Positions 9,728 to 21,919 of a DNA stretch of 64,000 nt are shown here, one piece after another. The notes beneath the pieces were generated by a model. It was not told the DNA's origin, made no database searches, and saw only the letters and a list, made by a program, of their open reading frames with translations. Every line of letters begins with the position of its first letter. Positions within the stretch are counted from its first letter, which is position 1. This DNA is from Tetrapyrgos nigripes (Eukaryota; Basidiomycota; Agaricomycetes; Agaricales; Campanellaceae), in assembly GCA_013368315.1 (NCBI GenBank), contig JAACJM010000121.1, positions 62,001 to 126,000 on the forward strand, in the 5' to 3' direction. The translations under genes and the position numbers were made by a program.

Positions 9728-12700
9728 CTAGGAGGGCAAGGATATGGACGCAGATGCAGATGTAGACGTAGGTGTGGCTAGACGTTGTGGTTTTGGACTA
9801 CCGGGAGATGTTGCCGTCACGATCGCGATCGAGGGGAGCGTAGAAGTCTGGGGTGTAGCTGTACAAGTCGAAGTCTAAGTCGGAGTAGGAGAGGTGGAGG
9901 TGGAGGTGGACAGAGAGGTAGAGGTTGACTGATCATGAGACGTTGACGTTGACGTAGAGGTAGAGGCAGAAACAGATGTGGATGTGGATGCAGCGTTGGC
10001 AGCGCCATCATTATCATTATCATTATCGCCATCTTCCTCTCGTTGACGTTTATTAGACGTAGACTTGGCCTTTACAGGTGACGAAGGAGGTGTGGGTATG
10101 AGTGTCGAGGGGGGAGCTTGGGCAGAAGTCTGAGTTTGAGCGGTAATGGCAGTGGTGGTATTTGATGAAGTAGTCGCAGTGGTGGTCGTATCATCTGTCA
10201 TCGAGACACTAGTCCTAGCACCACCAGACTCAGTTCTTCGTCTCTTCACCGTGCCAACGTTGCCTTCACCCTCACCATGATCACCATCGTTCCTACCATC
10301 CTCATCCCCATCCTCATCTCCAATACCATCTTCATCTTCTAGGCTCTTCCTCTTCAACCCCGTCCCCGTCTCCTTCCCCGAACTCGAACTCGACGCATCC
10401 AACGTCCCCAAAGACCCAAACCCAGACCCTGGCCCGAGTGTCACAGTCCTTCCCAACGACGACAGTGTCCCAGTCCTTCCTAACCCAGACAGAGACACTG
10501 TACCCGTACCCGTACATCCCAATGCTCCCAATGCTCCCAATGTTCCCAACGTCCCAGGTCTCCCCAACCCTCTGCCCAACATCACCGTCCCCATCCGTTC
10601 CAAGCCTCTCCCGTTCCTGTTCCCATTCCCATTAGCCAAAGCCCCACTCTCACTCTCACCCTCATATATGCCCGATTCGATAAACCCAGGTTCACTCATA
10701 CCCGCATCCACTTCCACATCCACTTCCACATCCATCTCGTCTCCATCCCTATCCCCACCTGTCGTACCCGTACCCACACCACCACCCATACCCACACCAC
10801 CACCACCACCACCATCACAAACACCAGCACCAGCACCACAAACACCAGCACCACTAACACTCGTACCCACACCCTCACAAACCCCCTTCTCCTTCACCCT
10901 CCCCTCCCTCTCAAACATCCTCTGCAAATGCACATAATTCGACACAATCTGTCTCTCATCCATAGCAGCTTCGAGGAGAGAAAGACGTTGGTACGGATGG
11001 GGGGTTAGCCAGTGCCATTCGGTACCACGGTGGGAGGTGGTAAGGTTGGCCTGCTTCTCGAGATAATTCCTCAAAGTACAATACTTTGGTATCGCATATC
11101 GAGTTCCGAAGAGAGTGATGTGGATGTGTGTTTGTGGTTGTGTTTGTGTTTCTTCATCTTCACCGTTAACCGTCCCATCATTCTCCTTCTCATTCTCGTC
11201 CTCGTCCTCGTTATCCCTTCTAACAGAAGACACCCTCCCAGGAACCCTCAACCCCCTCGAACTCCCTACCCCAACAGCATCTAAAACATCTGACCAAGTC
11301 GTTCCAGTGGCGGTCCAGTTCCAGTTGGGGGATATTGTTATCGTTATCGTTGTCTCTTTCTCCTCTTGGTTTTGGTCTCGGTCACCATTAGGAACCACCA
11401 ACCCCAAACCCCACAAATACCCCCCCAACGCAACCCTATCGATATCCAACCACCTTTCTTCGATCTCGGATGGAGAGATGAATTGGAGGGAGAGGAGACG
11501 GGAGGTGAGGGGGCCTGGGAGGGGGACGATTCGGACGGGGCGGGCGGGGCGGATGGGGCGGGGGGAGTGGTGGGGGTAGAAGAAGTTGGAGATGGAGATG
11601 TAGTCGTAGTCGTAGTAGTCGAAGACGCAGGCGGCGAAAAGGACGAAGCTGTAGACAAAGTCGAAGCGAGATGAGAAGACAAAGTTGTAGTCGACGGTGA
11701 AGAAGCTTGAGTTGCAGACGAAGATGAAGGCGAAGCCGCAGTCGTAGTCGTAGTCGTCGTATCCGTAGACGCAGACTCTGAAGAACCCTCACCCTCACCC
11801 TCATCCTCCAAATTAAAAGTCTGATTCTCCGTATCCATACGTCTTAACCCCCGTGAACGAGTGCGAGGTATTGACGTTGACACCTCCCCTTCCCCTTCCC
11901 CTTCCACACCCTCTAGAATCGAAGGCATCACCTCCATAGATCCAGTTATAGGTAACGTCTCGATAGGTAACGTATCAACCCTCTTCAACCCCTTCCCCTC
12001 TGTTCCCTCAAACCACACTCACGCTCACGCTCCCGCCTCCATCTCTCCACCCTCTCCTCCCTCCCTTCCTCACTCTCACTAGACCCCTTGGATAGATAAT
12101 ACTCGTACGTTGCTAAGGAGGTGTAGGGGTCAAAGATTGTGGGGGCTGGTCTGGGTTCGTCTTTAGGTTTCGTTTCGACGTTCTCTTTGACTTTCTCTTT
12201 CTCCTTCGCCTTCGCCTTCTCCTTCGTTCTGGCTTCGGCTTTCACTTCGACTTGGACACTCGTTTCGTCTTTGCCTTTCGCTTCAGGTTTGTCTTTATCC
12301 CCCTTCCCACCAACCACACCCCCCTTCACATACGCAAAATTCCAAACCCCAACCCCCAACATATCCAACTCTTTCCTCGCTTCGATCGGGTTGTCCCAGT
12401 TTACGGGGGGATATCGATTTCGGTGGGGACGGGGGAAGTTTCTGAGGTGAGGGAGGTGGTGGACCAAGAACGTGGTTCAAGTTCTGGTTGGGGTTGGAAG
12501 ACGAGCATGTAGATGGACGGCCAGAACCCCTGGCGAGTGCAGGATAAGGATAAGACTTTGCTGAGGCTGAGGTTGAAGCTAAGTTACTCGCGGCAGTACT
12601 GGTAGTGGCAGCCTCATTGGAGTCGGCAACACCATTTCTCCAGGCAGAGATATGATCCGAGTGCATAGGCGTAAGCACCAACATTGTCACATCATCATTA

Positions 12701-12995
12701 GGATCAATAACGATACCCTTTGGTGGTCTCTATCCTCCCCGTCAAAATTAATCTTCTCTCTCATAGACTCTTCTACGCAGGGTCTCTTCTTTGGAGGTTG
12801 GGAGAAAACGAAGGCGCCCTCAGACGTTGCAGAGGAGGAAGGGGAGGAATGGACGCGTTTAGCTCCAGTGACACCTAGCAAGGTTAGATTAGTCTAGTCC
12901 TGTCGCGACTGGGACTAGTTTGACTCACAAGTAGAAGCAGCTAGCCTCACTCGCTCTCAGACACCCTCGCCTGTATCTCTCTTTCCACTCTCTCC
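9728..12995 (-). pseudogene. Ser/Thr-rich protein pseudogene, copy C
   Basis: Degenerate copy of the intact gene at 41617-45381. The same segments appear in several frames: LFGTRYAIPKYCTLRNYLEK near 11080, TETQTQ-like and Ser/Thr tracts, and the PPKKRPCVEE nuclear-localisation-like stretch near 12800. Frame changes occur around 9880, 11400, 12000 and 12450. One deletion near 12720 joins exon 3 interior to exon 2 and removes intron 2. Another at about 13003 removes the first part of exon 1, including the start codon and promoter. The gene is dead by several independent lesions. Confidence 0.85.
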
Positions 12996-13286
12996 ATAAC
13001 CATGGGTGTCGCTTGTCGCCGCCCTCGTCGGTGTCGTCGTCGGTGTCGGTGTCGCCGTGGTCGGGAACGAGTAATAAGTCGGGTAAAGGTAAGGTACGTG
13101 ATGTGAAAAAAGGCAGGCGATTCCTTTTTAGCATGACATCATGGATTGCTTCCGGAGATCGTTGGCTTGTGATTGGAGCCAAAGTCCGAAATGAGTCATT
13201 GGCCTCGGGATTGTGTAGATGCTCCGGAGTTGCTCGGCGGTGGTCTTCCCCCTTCACTGTTCCCTGCCAAAATGTAATTCCAGTAC

Positions 13287-13324
13287 AGTAGCATGGCACA
13301 GTGGGCCCATAACCCCGAGGTCAC
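13287..13324 (+). pseudogene. Truncated initiator tRNA(Met) remnant
   Basis: Contains AGTAGCATGGCACAG directly followed by GGGCCCATAACCCCGAGG, so the anticodon arm with CAT survives, but part of the D arm is missing and the T arm and 3' acceptor strand are deleted. Flanks match the complete tRNA block at 60656 and the split one at 45994. Confidence 0.7.
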
Positions 13325-13364
13325 TGCTAATCTACCTGAGGAGTTGGAGCACAAGTTTTTTCCT

Positions 13365-14500
13365 TTCTTTCCGTTATTTCTCTCTACATATGTCGTAAAC
13401 CCAGTAGTTTTTTCCGGCTTGTTGGGTTGAACGCAGACAAGCTCATGTAGACCTCAACACGGCTGAATACAGTCTCAAATTAAAATCACCCAGATACATA
13501 CATAGATAGACAGATAGATAGAGATACGCGGGGTGTATGTGTGGTCCTTCATGAATCACAAATATGCCGAGTGATGTTGAGGTTGCAAAAAATTTCATTC
13601 ACTCTATCGTTACCCATATGCATCATTGCCATTTACCTATCTAGTTGTTCATAAACCATCAAGACGTCGAGAACGTTCCCTCCGAGTACATACTCAGTCC
13701 TGCATGTAAAGATTTTCGTACCCGAGGTCCCCAAGCGAGAAGGAAACTATTTAGGAACGCTCAGTGCGGCGGGGCTCAGCGTGGCCTGAAAAGGCCTCAC
13801 TGTAATGATTACTTATGAGCCTTGGGGTACAGCCTCGACAATCTTGGTACCAGTACCATACGTAACGGTACTGCTACCGTTGTTTTCGGCGTTCAAGGCT
13901 AAGTTGGCTTCAAAACCTGAATCTAAGCTCTGTTTCATGATGTAGCCTCTACACGTCCAAGGCGAGAGCAATTGCAATGATATATATAGGCTATCTGTGA
14001 ACGACTATCGCAAACTCGCACATACATAATTGGTGAACGCCCATCATTGCTATTGCTTTGATTCGCCGGTGTCCCTGTCAGACGATACACAGATGCTATG
14101 AATACGGAAGGCTATGCGAAAATCACTCAGCAATGAAAATTGCCATTTCTGGCACAATTCCCTATGTTGCACAGGCATGTGGCCGTGCGCCATCATGCAT
14201 CCAATGCCATGTGCAGTGAATAAGGGAAAGTCAACCAATCCAATCACTCGCGGGGGTCTCGGATTCAGCACAAAGTGAGTATACTACTTCATTCTTTCGT
14301 ATCGTTTAACCAACTTCAATCCGAATCGCGCGCCACGCATTTATTTGCCCAAAGATTGGTTCTATAAAGGAGTACTACTCCGACTCGTTGGATTCCTCAC
14401 CTTCTTTTGTCCCTTCCCGGCCCTCCCTTTCATTGTCAGATTAAATTCTTCTAATCAACTTGAACCAATACAATGCACTCCAGTCTTCTGCGCTCTTCCA
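13365..14500 (+). repeat. Duplicate of the cupredoxin-gene upstream region
   Basis: Matches about 60750-62310. It includes the promoter and TATA box (TATAAA at 14363-14368), the same leader (TCTTCTAATCAACTTGAACC) and an ATG at 14472 followed by a first codon-scale match (CACTCCAGTC versus CTCTCCAGC). Homology then stops, so promoter and start were copied without the gene body. Confidence 0.7.
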
Positions 14501-14956
14501 TTTGGTGCCCGCAAGAGATGGACCATCACATTTGGTGTACATTCAGTGGTTCACACCATCCACAGCATGAGGTGTGAATACCAGCCTATACAAAGTTTCT
14601 TGATTCAACGTAGAAAGTGGTTGATTGGCTGGTGGGGTAGATGTTTGATTTTTAGTCAGAAGGGTACATCTTCTGCCAAAGTTTGGTGTGATTACATTGA
14701 GGGAGTGGAGTAGCATTACTGTCTTAAAGAGCTGTCAGTCATTCTATATCAATACTTACAGTGACCAAGATATGTACCAGCTGCTCAACTAGCAAGTAGT
14801 ACATGGCACTATGCACAATGATTTTGGGTATTTCAGTGTTAGAGATAAATGGGGGCAGATTTACAAATCATTTTCATTGATGTTGCTCAGTATATATACA
14901 TTTTACATTGTTCAGCCAGGACAACAAAACCAGTGCCAAACCCGAGGCCAGGTTTT
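14501..14956. other. Intergenic between promoter duplicate and receptor copy B
   Basis: No gene seen. One 122-codon plus-strand ORF begins at 14345 inside the duplicated promoter and ends at 14713; it looks incidental. The part nearest 14956 should hold the receptor 3' UTR. Confidence 0.45.
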
Positions 14957-17801
14957 TCATGATGCCATTGATTCTGCCAGCTCATTATTAAGCTCCTGAA
15001 GGCAGTCTTCACAAATAGCAACTTCTTGTGGCATTTGAATGGCTTCAAAAATTTCCTTTGCTTCTTCAAATTTTGCTTTGGCAGGAGAGAGGTAGCCTTT
15101 GTCATGATCAATTCTCCCAAGACTATGCAAGCATTGTGCAGCTCCCAGCCTGGATCCAACCCCCTCAAATTGCTCTTTGGCTTGCTCAAGCATGACCTTT
15201 GCGTCTTCATATTTCCTTCGCACCCTGCACATATCCCCCAGGTTTTGCAAGCATTGAGCTGCTCCCAGCCTGTCACCAACCCCCTCAAATTGCTCTTTGG
15301 CTTGCTCAAGCATGACCTTTGCATCTTCATCTTGGCTTAGCATCAGGCATATATTCCCCAGGCTTTTCAAGCATTGAGCTGCTCCCAGCCTGGATCCAAC
15401 CCCCTCAAATTGCTCTTTGGCTTGCTCAACCATGACCTTTGCATCTTCATATTGGCTTAGCATTATGCATATATTCCCCAGGCTTTGTAAGCATTGAGCT
15501 GCTCCCAGCCTGTGACCAACCCCCTCAAATTGCTCTTTGGCTTGCTCAAGCATGACCTTTGCATCTTCATATTGGCTTAGCATCTGGCATATATTCCCCA
15601 GGCCTTGCAAGCATTGAGCTGCTCCCAGCCTGGATCCAACTCCCTCAAATTGCTCTTTGGCTTGCTCAAGCATCACCTTTGCGTCTTCATATTGGTTTAA
15701 CATCATGCATATATCTCCCAGGCTTTGCAAGCATTGAGCTACTCCCAGCCTGGATCCAACCCCCTCAAATTGCTCTTTGGCTTGCTCAAGCATGACCTTT
15801 GCATCTTCATATTGGCTTAGCAGTCTGCATATATCCCCCAAGCTTTGCAAGCATTGAGCAACTCCTCTCATATCTCCAATTTTTTCATATAGATCCTTAG
15901 CCTGTTGTGCCTTCTCCTTTGATTGTGTATGTCTTCCCTGATGATAAAGGTTCTCTCCTAATCTTCGATAGCATTCTGCTTGTATCTGTTCAATGGTGTT
16001 GTTCTTAGATATACTGCCACTGCTTGTAACCACTTCCACATCACTTGTCTCCTGATTTATCTGATCCTTATATAGCTCCTCCACATCATGAATTATATCT
16101 ATAGCCTTCTCATATTCTCCCATGAACCTCAACATATATTCTTGCATGAACATCACTTCAGTTTGATCGCTCAAATTCAGCTCTGACTTCCATCTCAAAT
16201 ATTCCGCAACCAATGGCACAAGCCCTGAAAAGTATTCTGAATAATTATGGAATTGCTGTAACACATTTATATGTGATCTTTGAAATGACCTCTTGATCTG
16301 TATTTCCAAAATTTTATAAATATTTCCAATATGCAGTCTAAGCTGACCATCTTCTTCACTGGGATTTCGAGGTAAATTGTCTATGAATGACTCATAAAAT
16401 ACCCAGACCTGATTTTCAACATTGTCTCTTTCCTGAAAGCTCCTCATAATGTATTCCCCAATTGGTGTCAATATTTTGAGTGCCTTGTCTCCTATTTCAT
16501 AAATAAGGCATGCCTTCTTCAAGATAAGAGCCTGTATTGTTGTATCATCAAGATGCATGGTTGCATCAGGAAGCATTTTTGGCAAGTTTTCCAACCAATC
16601 TGGGATACCACTTGGTAGTAAAGCAACAAGCCTCAAGACATCTTCTCCAGTGGGGGAAAGCTTTTCTCTGACAATGTTGAGTGTCAACTTAATTGAGACT
16701 TCAATACTTGTAAGCCTGTTCTCCTGCTCTCCCATTCCAAATTTCTTCAGCACTGCTGTCTTCTGGTGATTCCACCTTTCCATTATGTTTTTCAAAGGCC
16801 ATTCTCTGGCAAGCTGTGCCATGAGCATAATGGCCAAGGGCATACCATCCATCTGAATTAACAACTTTTCTAAAATGGGATCCTCCTCCTCAATTGTAAG
16901 GTCTCCATCAGAACAGAAAGAACAAAAAGCTTCCTTGGCTGCACCAAGCTCAAGGGGAGGCAATCCAGATCCTCCTCCAAGTTTATGCCATTTAATTTGT
17001 CCAGGCCCTTCAATTCCTCTCATAGTGAGAATAACTGAGACCGACTTGCATTTGCAGATCATTTCAATTAAGTTCTTGACTTCAGTCTGGCCTTTGCTAC
17101 CCCAAGGTGTCTCAAAATTGTCCAGAACCAGCAAGACTTGTTGACCACCTCTGAGATAGTCCAGCAACAATTTGAAAGAATCTTTTCCTTGTGTCACTTG
17201 CAGTCCAATGGCCTGCACCAATCCCTGAATAAGGAGTGTTGCATCTGGAAGCATTTCACAAGGGATGAAATAGCATCTCTCTTCAAATTTCTCTTTCACC
17301 AGTGGATTTTCCATGATATGCAAGGCAACAGATGTTTTGCCTATTCCTCCAGCACCAAGAATAGCGACATGGACCTGTTTGGTTTCACACAAGATATTGA
17401 CTGCTTCTTCTACAAGATGGGATCTCCCAGTGAATACATCTGGAACTTGAGGTGTTTGAAGAAGCAGATCACTGAAATTATGAAATTAGATAAAATAGTC
17501 AAACATAGTAGTATTCTACGTACGCTGCTGTGATTTCCTGAAGCGAAAAGGTTGTCAGACAGCGAATTTTGGTGGGAAAATGACATTTACCTTTGGTTTG
17601 TTCTCGGGAAAATCTGCAAATGACCTGTGTAAGAAGTCCAGCTACATGGAAAACAGAGTACTTACTGTTGATGTTGACATAACTGTTACCGACCCTATTG
17701 TTAACAGTTGATCCCACAAAATTCATGTGGTGAGCCCCAGAAAAGAAATTCCCCTGGTTTCCGGTACCAGTTTGATTGGGACCATCATCAATTGTTTCCA
17801 C
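14957..17801 (-). CDS. NB-ARC/TPR receptor (NLR-like), copy B, complete
   Basis: Complete STAND-type receptor of 895 residues. Exons: 17666-17801, 17591-17613, 17524-17537 and 14957-17471; phases agree and the total is 2688 nt. ATG at 17799-17801, stop TGA at 14957-14959. Residues 1-45 are a Gly/Asn-rich segment (NFFSGAHHMNFVGSTVNN). Walker A GAGGIGKTS is at about 97-105, Walker B LLVLD at about 171-175, a TMRG sensor-like motif at about 207 and GMPL at about 267. A helical linker follows, then seven 40-residue TPRs at about 592-870, six nearly identical. Fungal proteins of this design are thought to act in non-self recognition and cell death, but no ligand or output can be read here. The four-exon N-terminal arrangement is identical to copy A. 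Confidence 0.9.
15032..15871 (-). repeat. Seven tandem 120-bp TPR-coding units, copy B
   Basis: Six near-identical 120-bp units (15152-15871) and a diverged seventh (15032-15151). Identity between units is very high at the DNA level, suggesting recent homogenisation or unequal exchange. Confidence 0.9.
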
Positions 17802-19306
17802 ATCTGGAACTTTTTTCGATTTCTCTTTCCTTTTATTTGTTCTTCACTCATCAAAAAGGTTCCTCGAGTCTTGGTTCCAACTCACCTCGAAAAAACTTTG
17901 CGTAGGCGTGACGTTGCTGCTTTCATCACAAAAGGTTGGAAAGTGTCTCAACCACGTGATCCGAACTTGAAAAGTTGCGCTTGAAGCCATTATTTCAAAA
18001 TGATGGCTTCCTACGATTGATGGACCAATCAAGAGTCAAGGAAATCTCTATTGCGTGTACAGCACACCTGGATCAACGAGGTGGCGGCGGCGGCGGCGTT
18101 ACTATATACGGACTATGAACAGTGCGGGTTACTGTTACATGTACTTGGTTCTTCACTCGTCCGACTCAATATTCAGACTAAGTAGTACTCGCACAACTAA
18201 TCTCATAGTACAGATGACACCGACAATCATCGTGTAGGCACCAAGTTCTTATTGACAATTGGGTCATAGACCGAGTTTGTTTTCGCTGTGGCTAAGCCCT
18301 TGCTCGAACTTAGTCTACTTATTATCCATCATGATTATTTCCACTGATACATTTTTATCCCCATCTTCGTCCCTCGTTCTCCGTCCATCGTCGTTGTCAT
18401 CATCGTCGACTCACTCGCCTGGCTTGAATTGTTATTCTGGATGGGGCGCGCTACATAGTATGACTATGTACTCTTCCCCAACGAATAAGAGTTGAATAAG
18501 AGTCCCTCAACCTTATACATAACATACTGGTGACATCATGTCTGGCATACGTAGTTGTTGCGTAGTTCTTCTAAAGTTCTAAGTACTTTGGTCTCATGGT
18601 GAGGAGCAGGTGTGCGTACCCCTAACTTAAGACTGGTTGTGACGGCATCGCAAGAAATAACCACTGTGAATATGAGAAAATACAGGCTCGGGTTCATTGT
18701 GAAGGTTTTTGATTCAAGAAAAACCTTGCCTTCCTTTGAGTTGCGTCCCAGAGAGTCCGATGGCAACGAAGTTCTGCTCGTCGACCTTCCCTGCCGCTTT
18801 ACAATTTCTATTCTCCAAGCGTAAACACTTATATTTTATATCCACTTGGCTAGATATACCAGAAGTTTCTGCGTAGTTCCATATTGTACAAGTAAATACT
18901 GTTCTTCGGGCATATTTCCGAAGCTAGTGCTATTGTTACATTGTGCGTAAGTAAAAGCGAATTGAAAGATGGGAGGATTTTTGTATTGCTACCCTAGATT
19001 CCTAACATATCCCCCCCAGATCCTCATCATCCTTTCAAAGTTCCATCTCGGCGTCCTTATGGAGGAGATACTCGCAATCAATCCGTCCGGGGCAAACGGT
19101 TTCGATTTCTCCGCAAATATCCATCATAGACGTCGTATCGAACGTGTTTTCTTGTGGGAAGTGGTGATGGAAATGAGAAGCCGTCGGGTGGATGATTAAT
19201 GCGGTGACATCTGAACCAGGTGTGTGAGTGATTAAGGAAGGGTCGAACGATGGTATAAGAGTTGGGAATACTGGGTTATAACGACTGCAGATGAAGAAGT
19301 ATCAAA
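17802..19306. other. Intergenic, upstream of receptor copy B
   Basis: Homologous to 2212-4281 minus the A-specific block. No conserved ORF. It should contain the receptor promoter; I see no clear core elements. Confidence 0.5.
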
Positions 19307-20377
19307 TCAGTAATTAGATGTGAAAGTATACTGTATCATCAGATCGTACCGTCTGAACTCTTTAGGAGGTGGAATGAGGTAGTGGTCGAGGCTTACTGTC
19401 GAATTCCAGCTAGATCCGAGTCCCATCTGCTTTCTCATCTCGGAACGATACTGGGCGACGCAGTTCCATTTAATGACTTCACGGATCAGGTTGCGAAGAC
19501 CATAGAAGTTGCAGACAATCTGTTCGTGAGAGCACGGAAAGATGACTGGACCAGTGGGAGTGTGGGCGTAAGCTTTGGCGAAAGTGTCGGGAAGTGGGAA
19601 ATTTTCGAAATGAATTTCGTGAAGTAACTCTGGAGCAATTTTTTCTGGACAAGGACCTTTCGAAACACCGGGAATGAAATTTTTAGCAGCACGGTAGGCT
19701 ACATTGAGAGCATTATTATATATGCTCCACATTGTGGCTGCGAGGGACGGTTCCAGACAATAAGTCTGTTCACCGGTGTTGGGGTTGACTCCCGTTGGAA
19801 TGATGTCATCTTTGTTAAGGATGCGATCGAATGGGGGTTTAGGGAGAAGAGCAGAGCAGCCTCGTTTGGCGGTGGGTAGAGTGGAAAGGTAGAAGTTACA
19901 GAGCGAGCAGATGAAGAAGACATGTTGTGGTAAGTAGATTGATTGGAAGCGTTGAGCTGGTTTTTTGGCTCCAAAATTTCTCAATTCTGCTTCGTGAAGC
20001 CATTCGTCTTCATCAGGTGGGTATCCTATATATCTGACTTTGAATATTGGGTATCTTTTTCGCTTGCCGCCACGTTTTCGGCCGTATTTGAAACTTTCTT
20101 CCACGATTTTTTCGACTTCGACTTCCGGTAACTCATTGAAGTCCTCGTGATTCAGCTTCTTGGTAGGTCGAATGCCAAATTCTTTTGGTGATTGCTCATA
20201 TTTTTCAAGATGTGAAATGTTAATGACTGGATGCATCTTGTATGAGACAGGTAGTCGTAGCCGGTAAGTTACTGGACTGAGTTTCTCCATGACTTCAAAT
20301 GGTCCATCATATCGCATGAGTAGCTTGTCCCCGACATTCCGGCGACCCTTCGCTTTGGGATCAGATGACTCGTCCAC
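19307..20377 (-). pseudogene. Chimeric ORF: Gypsy chromodomain fused to unknown protein
   Basis: One open frame of 356 codons. Its N-terminal third is a Ty3/Gypsy integrase tail and full chromodomain (GDKLLMRYDGPFEVM, VINISHLEKY, FKVRYIGYPPDEDEWLHEAE). The rest is the unknown protein seen broken in copy A (AATMWSIYNNALNVAYRAAK, FENFPLPDTFAKAYAHTPTG). Copy A shows the ancestral state: the chromodomain ends in its own stop and about 165 bp separate it from the unknown gene. A deletion at about 19975 removed that spacer and joined the frames. No integrase core or RT is attached. It might make a chromatin-targeted fusion if transcribed, but there is no evidence for a promoter, so I list it as a pseudogene. 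Confidence 0.6.
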
Positions 20378-20389
20378 ATCGACCAGTGG

Positions 20390-21331
20390 CCTAACGACGC
20401 TGTCTCAGCCAGGGCGAACCAGCCACCTCTGGCGAAGCCTCATCAACGCCCTATGGGTCAAGACGTCTCCGATGAGAGTGACTCTGATGACTCTGACACT
20501 GCCATGTCACACCCTAAGGCCAATTCGGATAGTTGCCCAAGTCAGGGTGAGGGCGATGCGACCAACCACAGACAGGATTCCTTGGAGCGTCCCCAATGGG
20601 ACCACCTGAACCATCAGTCCTCTCCTAACCTACCTAACCATTCTGTTCTGACCTTTAACTTAGGTGGTGACTCTTCTGGCTCTGGGTGTTCTGCCACCAC
20701 AAATGCCAGTGAAACTGCTCCTCCTCGTGACCCACCTACCACTGTGCCATGTCCTCATGCCCCTTCTCGCCTGGCCACACCTGGGCCTCGCCATCTTCCT
20801 TGCCCTCATGATCCATCTTGTCTGCCTGCACCCAGGCCTAACCAACCTCCACAGGAGAATGAGTCCTCTGACCCTGACTTGGAGACCTCTGGGTGCATTC
20901 CAGCCTCTGTAAAGGGGAAAGGTCGCACTGTCAATGACATTCCCAACCACTCTAACTGGGACCAGGAAGCCCTCCCCCAACGCAACTCTCGTCGTTCCTA
21001 ACACAGGGAGAAGCACAGGGCACGTGACCAGCATGACAATCCTGGATCCTCTGATGACAAATCCACTCCAAGGAAGAAGAGGAAGTCCAGCAAGTCCTAC
21101 AAGAAGTTGAAGAAGTCAAAGAAGCACTCCCAGAAGGACAAGAAGAAGTTGAAGTCCGTTCATAAAGGCGGCTATGACTCCAACTCTTCTGACTCATCTT
21201 TGGACTCTGAGTCTGAGAGGCGTCCTCTACCAAACTCAGTGTTCTCGCTCTCCACTGTAGTGGCCAACAACCTCAGGGACTACTGGCATCACCACATGCC
21301 ATTGACTCTGTTCAGCTCCAGACTCATGTGA
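20390..21331 (+). pseudogene. Ser/Pro- and Lys-rich coding remnant, copy B
   Basis: Partner of 5557-6442. A long open part (20453-21001) encodes a Ser/Asp then Pro/His-rich segment. A frameshift near 20995 separates it from the basic tract (KKHSQKDKKKLKS) and the C-terminal PNSVFSLSTVVANNLRDYW. The basic Lys/Ser run and acidic Ser patches could fit a nucleic-acid-binding gag-like protein, but I cannot assign a family. Confidence 0.4.
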
Positions 21332-21485
21332 GACTTTCTCGCAATGTACATATCCAGAATAGCTTGCTTATATGATATAGGTATATTAGAAGGCTTGGTT
21401 AGAGAAGGTGGCTTGATCAGATCTCGTGTGGCTTGATCACACTCGAAAATTGGCAAATAGAGGCTTTGTCAGTAGAGACACCAGC

Positions 21486-21919
21486 TTGTACATATCCAGA
21501 ATGGCCTGGGCTTGATCACTTGGAAACGGGCATGGTTGCTTGGAGGACTTTGCCTTTCTTAGTAGTATGTATCCGTCATTTATAGCTGTATGTGTTGCTG
21601 ACTGCAAAATATGAGCTCTAGACATGTCCTTAACACCTACCTTTCACTCCAGAATGTGCAAATAACACCTTGCAATGAGATATCTTACATGCCTTCACCT
21701 GTAATACTCAACTGAAGTTTATAATCTCAATAGCATAAAATCCAGAATGATGCACAGGAAATCCAGTGAAAAATTAGTCAAAATTGAGAATGATTCTTGT
21801 GATGAGAGAGTCATCTGACTAGATTCACTGCACACAAGTGTAGTGCACGTATCCCTCAATTTGCAATGCAGAATAAGCAGAGAAGAATAAGAGGAAACAA
21901 CAAAAAGATCAATTCTGAT
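21486..21919. other. Unique sequence between duplication B and the Gypsy arm
   Basis: I see no gene, repeat or regulatory signal that I can support here. Confidence 0.4.

Larger units (their letters stand above)
8250..13490. repeat. Segmental duplication, copy C
   Basis: Matches 40198-46340 (copy D) in the same orientation: the Plavaka-derived end, a shared region at 8396-9300, the Ser-rich protein gene and the tRNA-associated block. Copy C carries many deletions relative to D. From about 13365 its sequence also tracks the block at 60.75-62.31 kb. Confidence 0.85.
14957..21485. repeat. Segmental duplication, copy B
   Basis: Same-orientation partner of 1-6565. Relative to A it lacks about 590 bp at 18812 and about 165 bp near 19975. 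The right end is near 21485, where it meets unique sequence ahead of the Gypsy arm. Confidence 0.85.

Noticed and set aside
10438..11579. Several plus-strand Pro/Ser-rich ORFs over the Ser-rich pseudogene (and over 42264-43536 in copy D)
   Set aside because: They are opposite-strand shadows of codon-repeat tracts in the real minus-strand gene.
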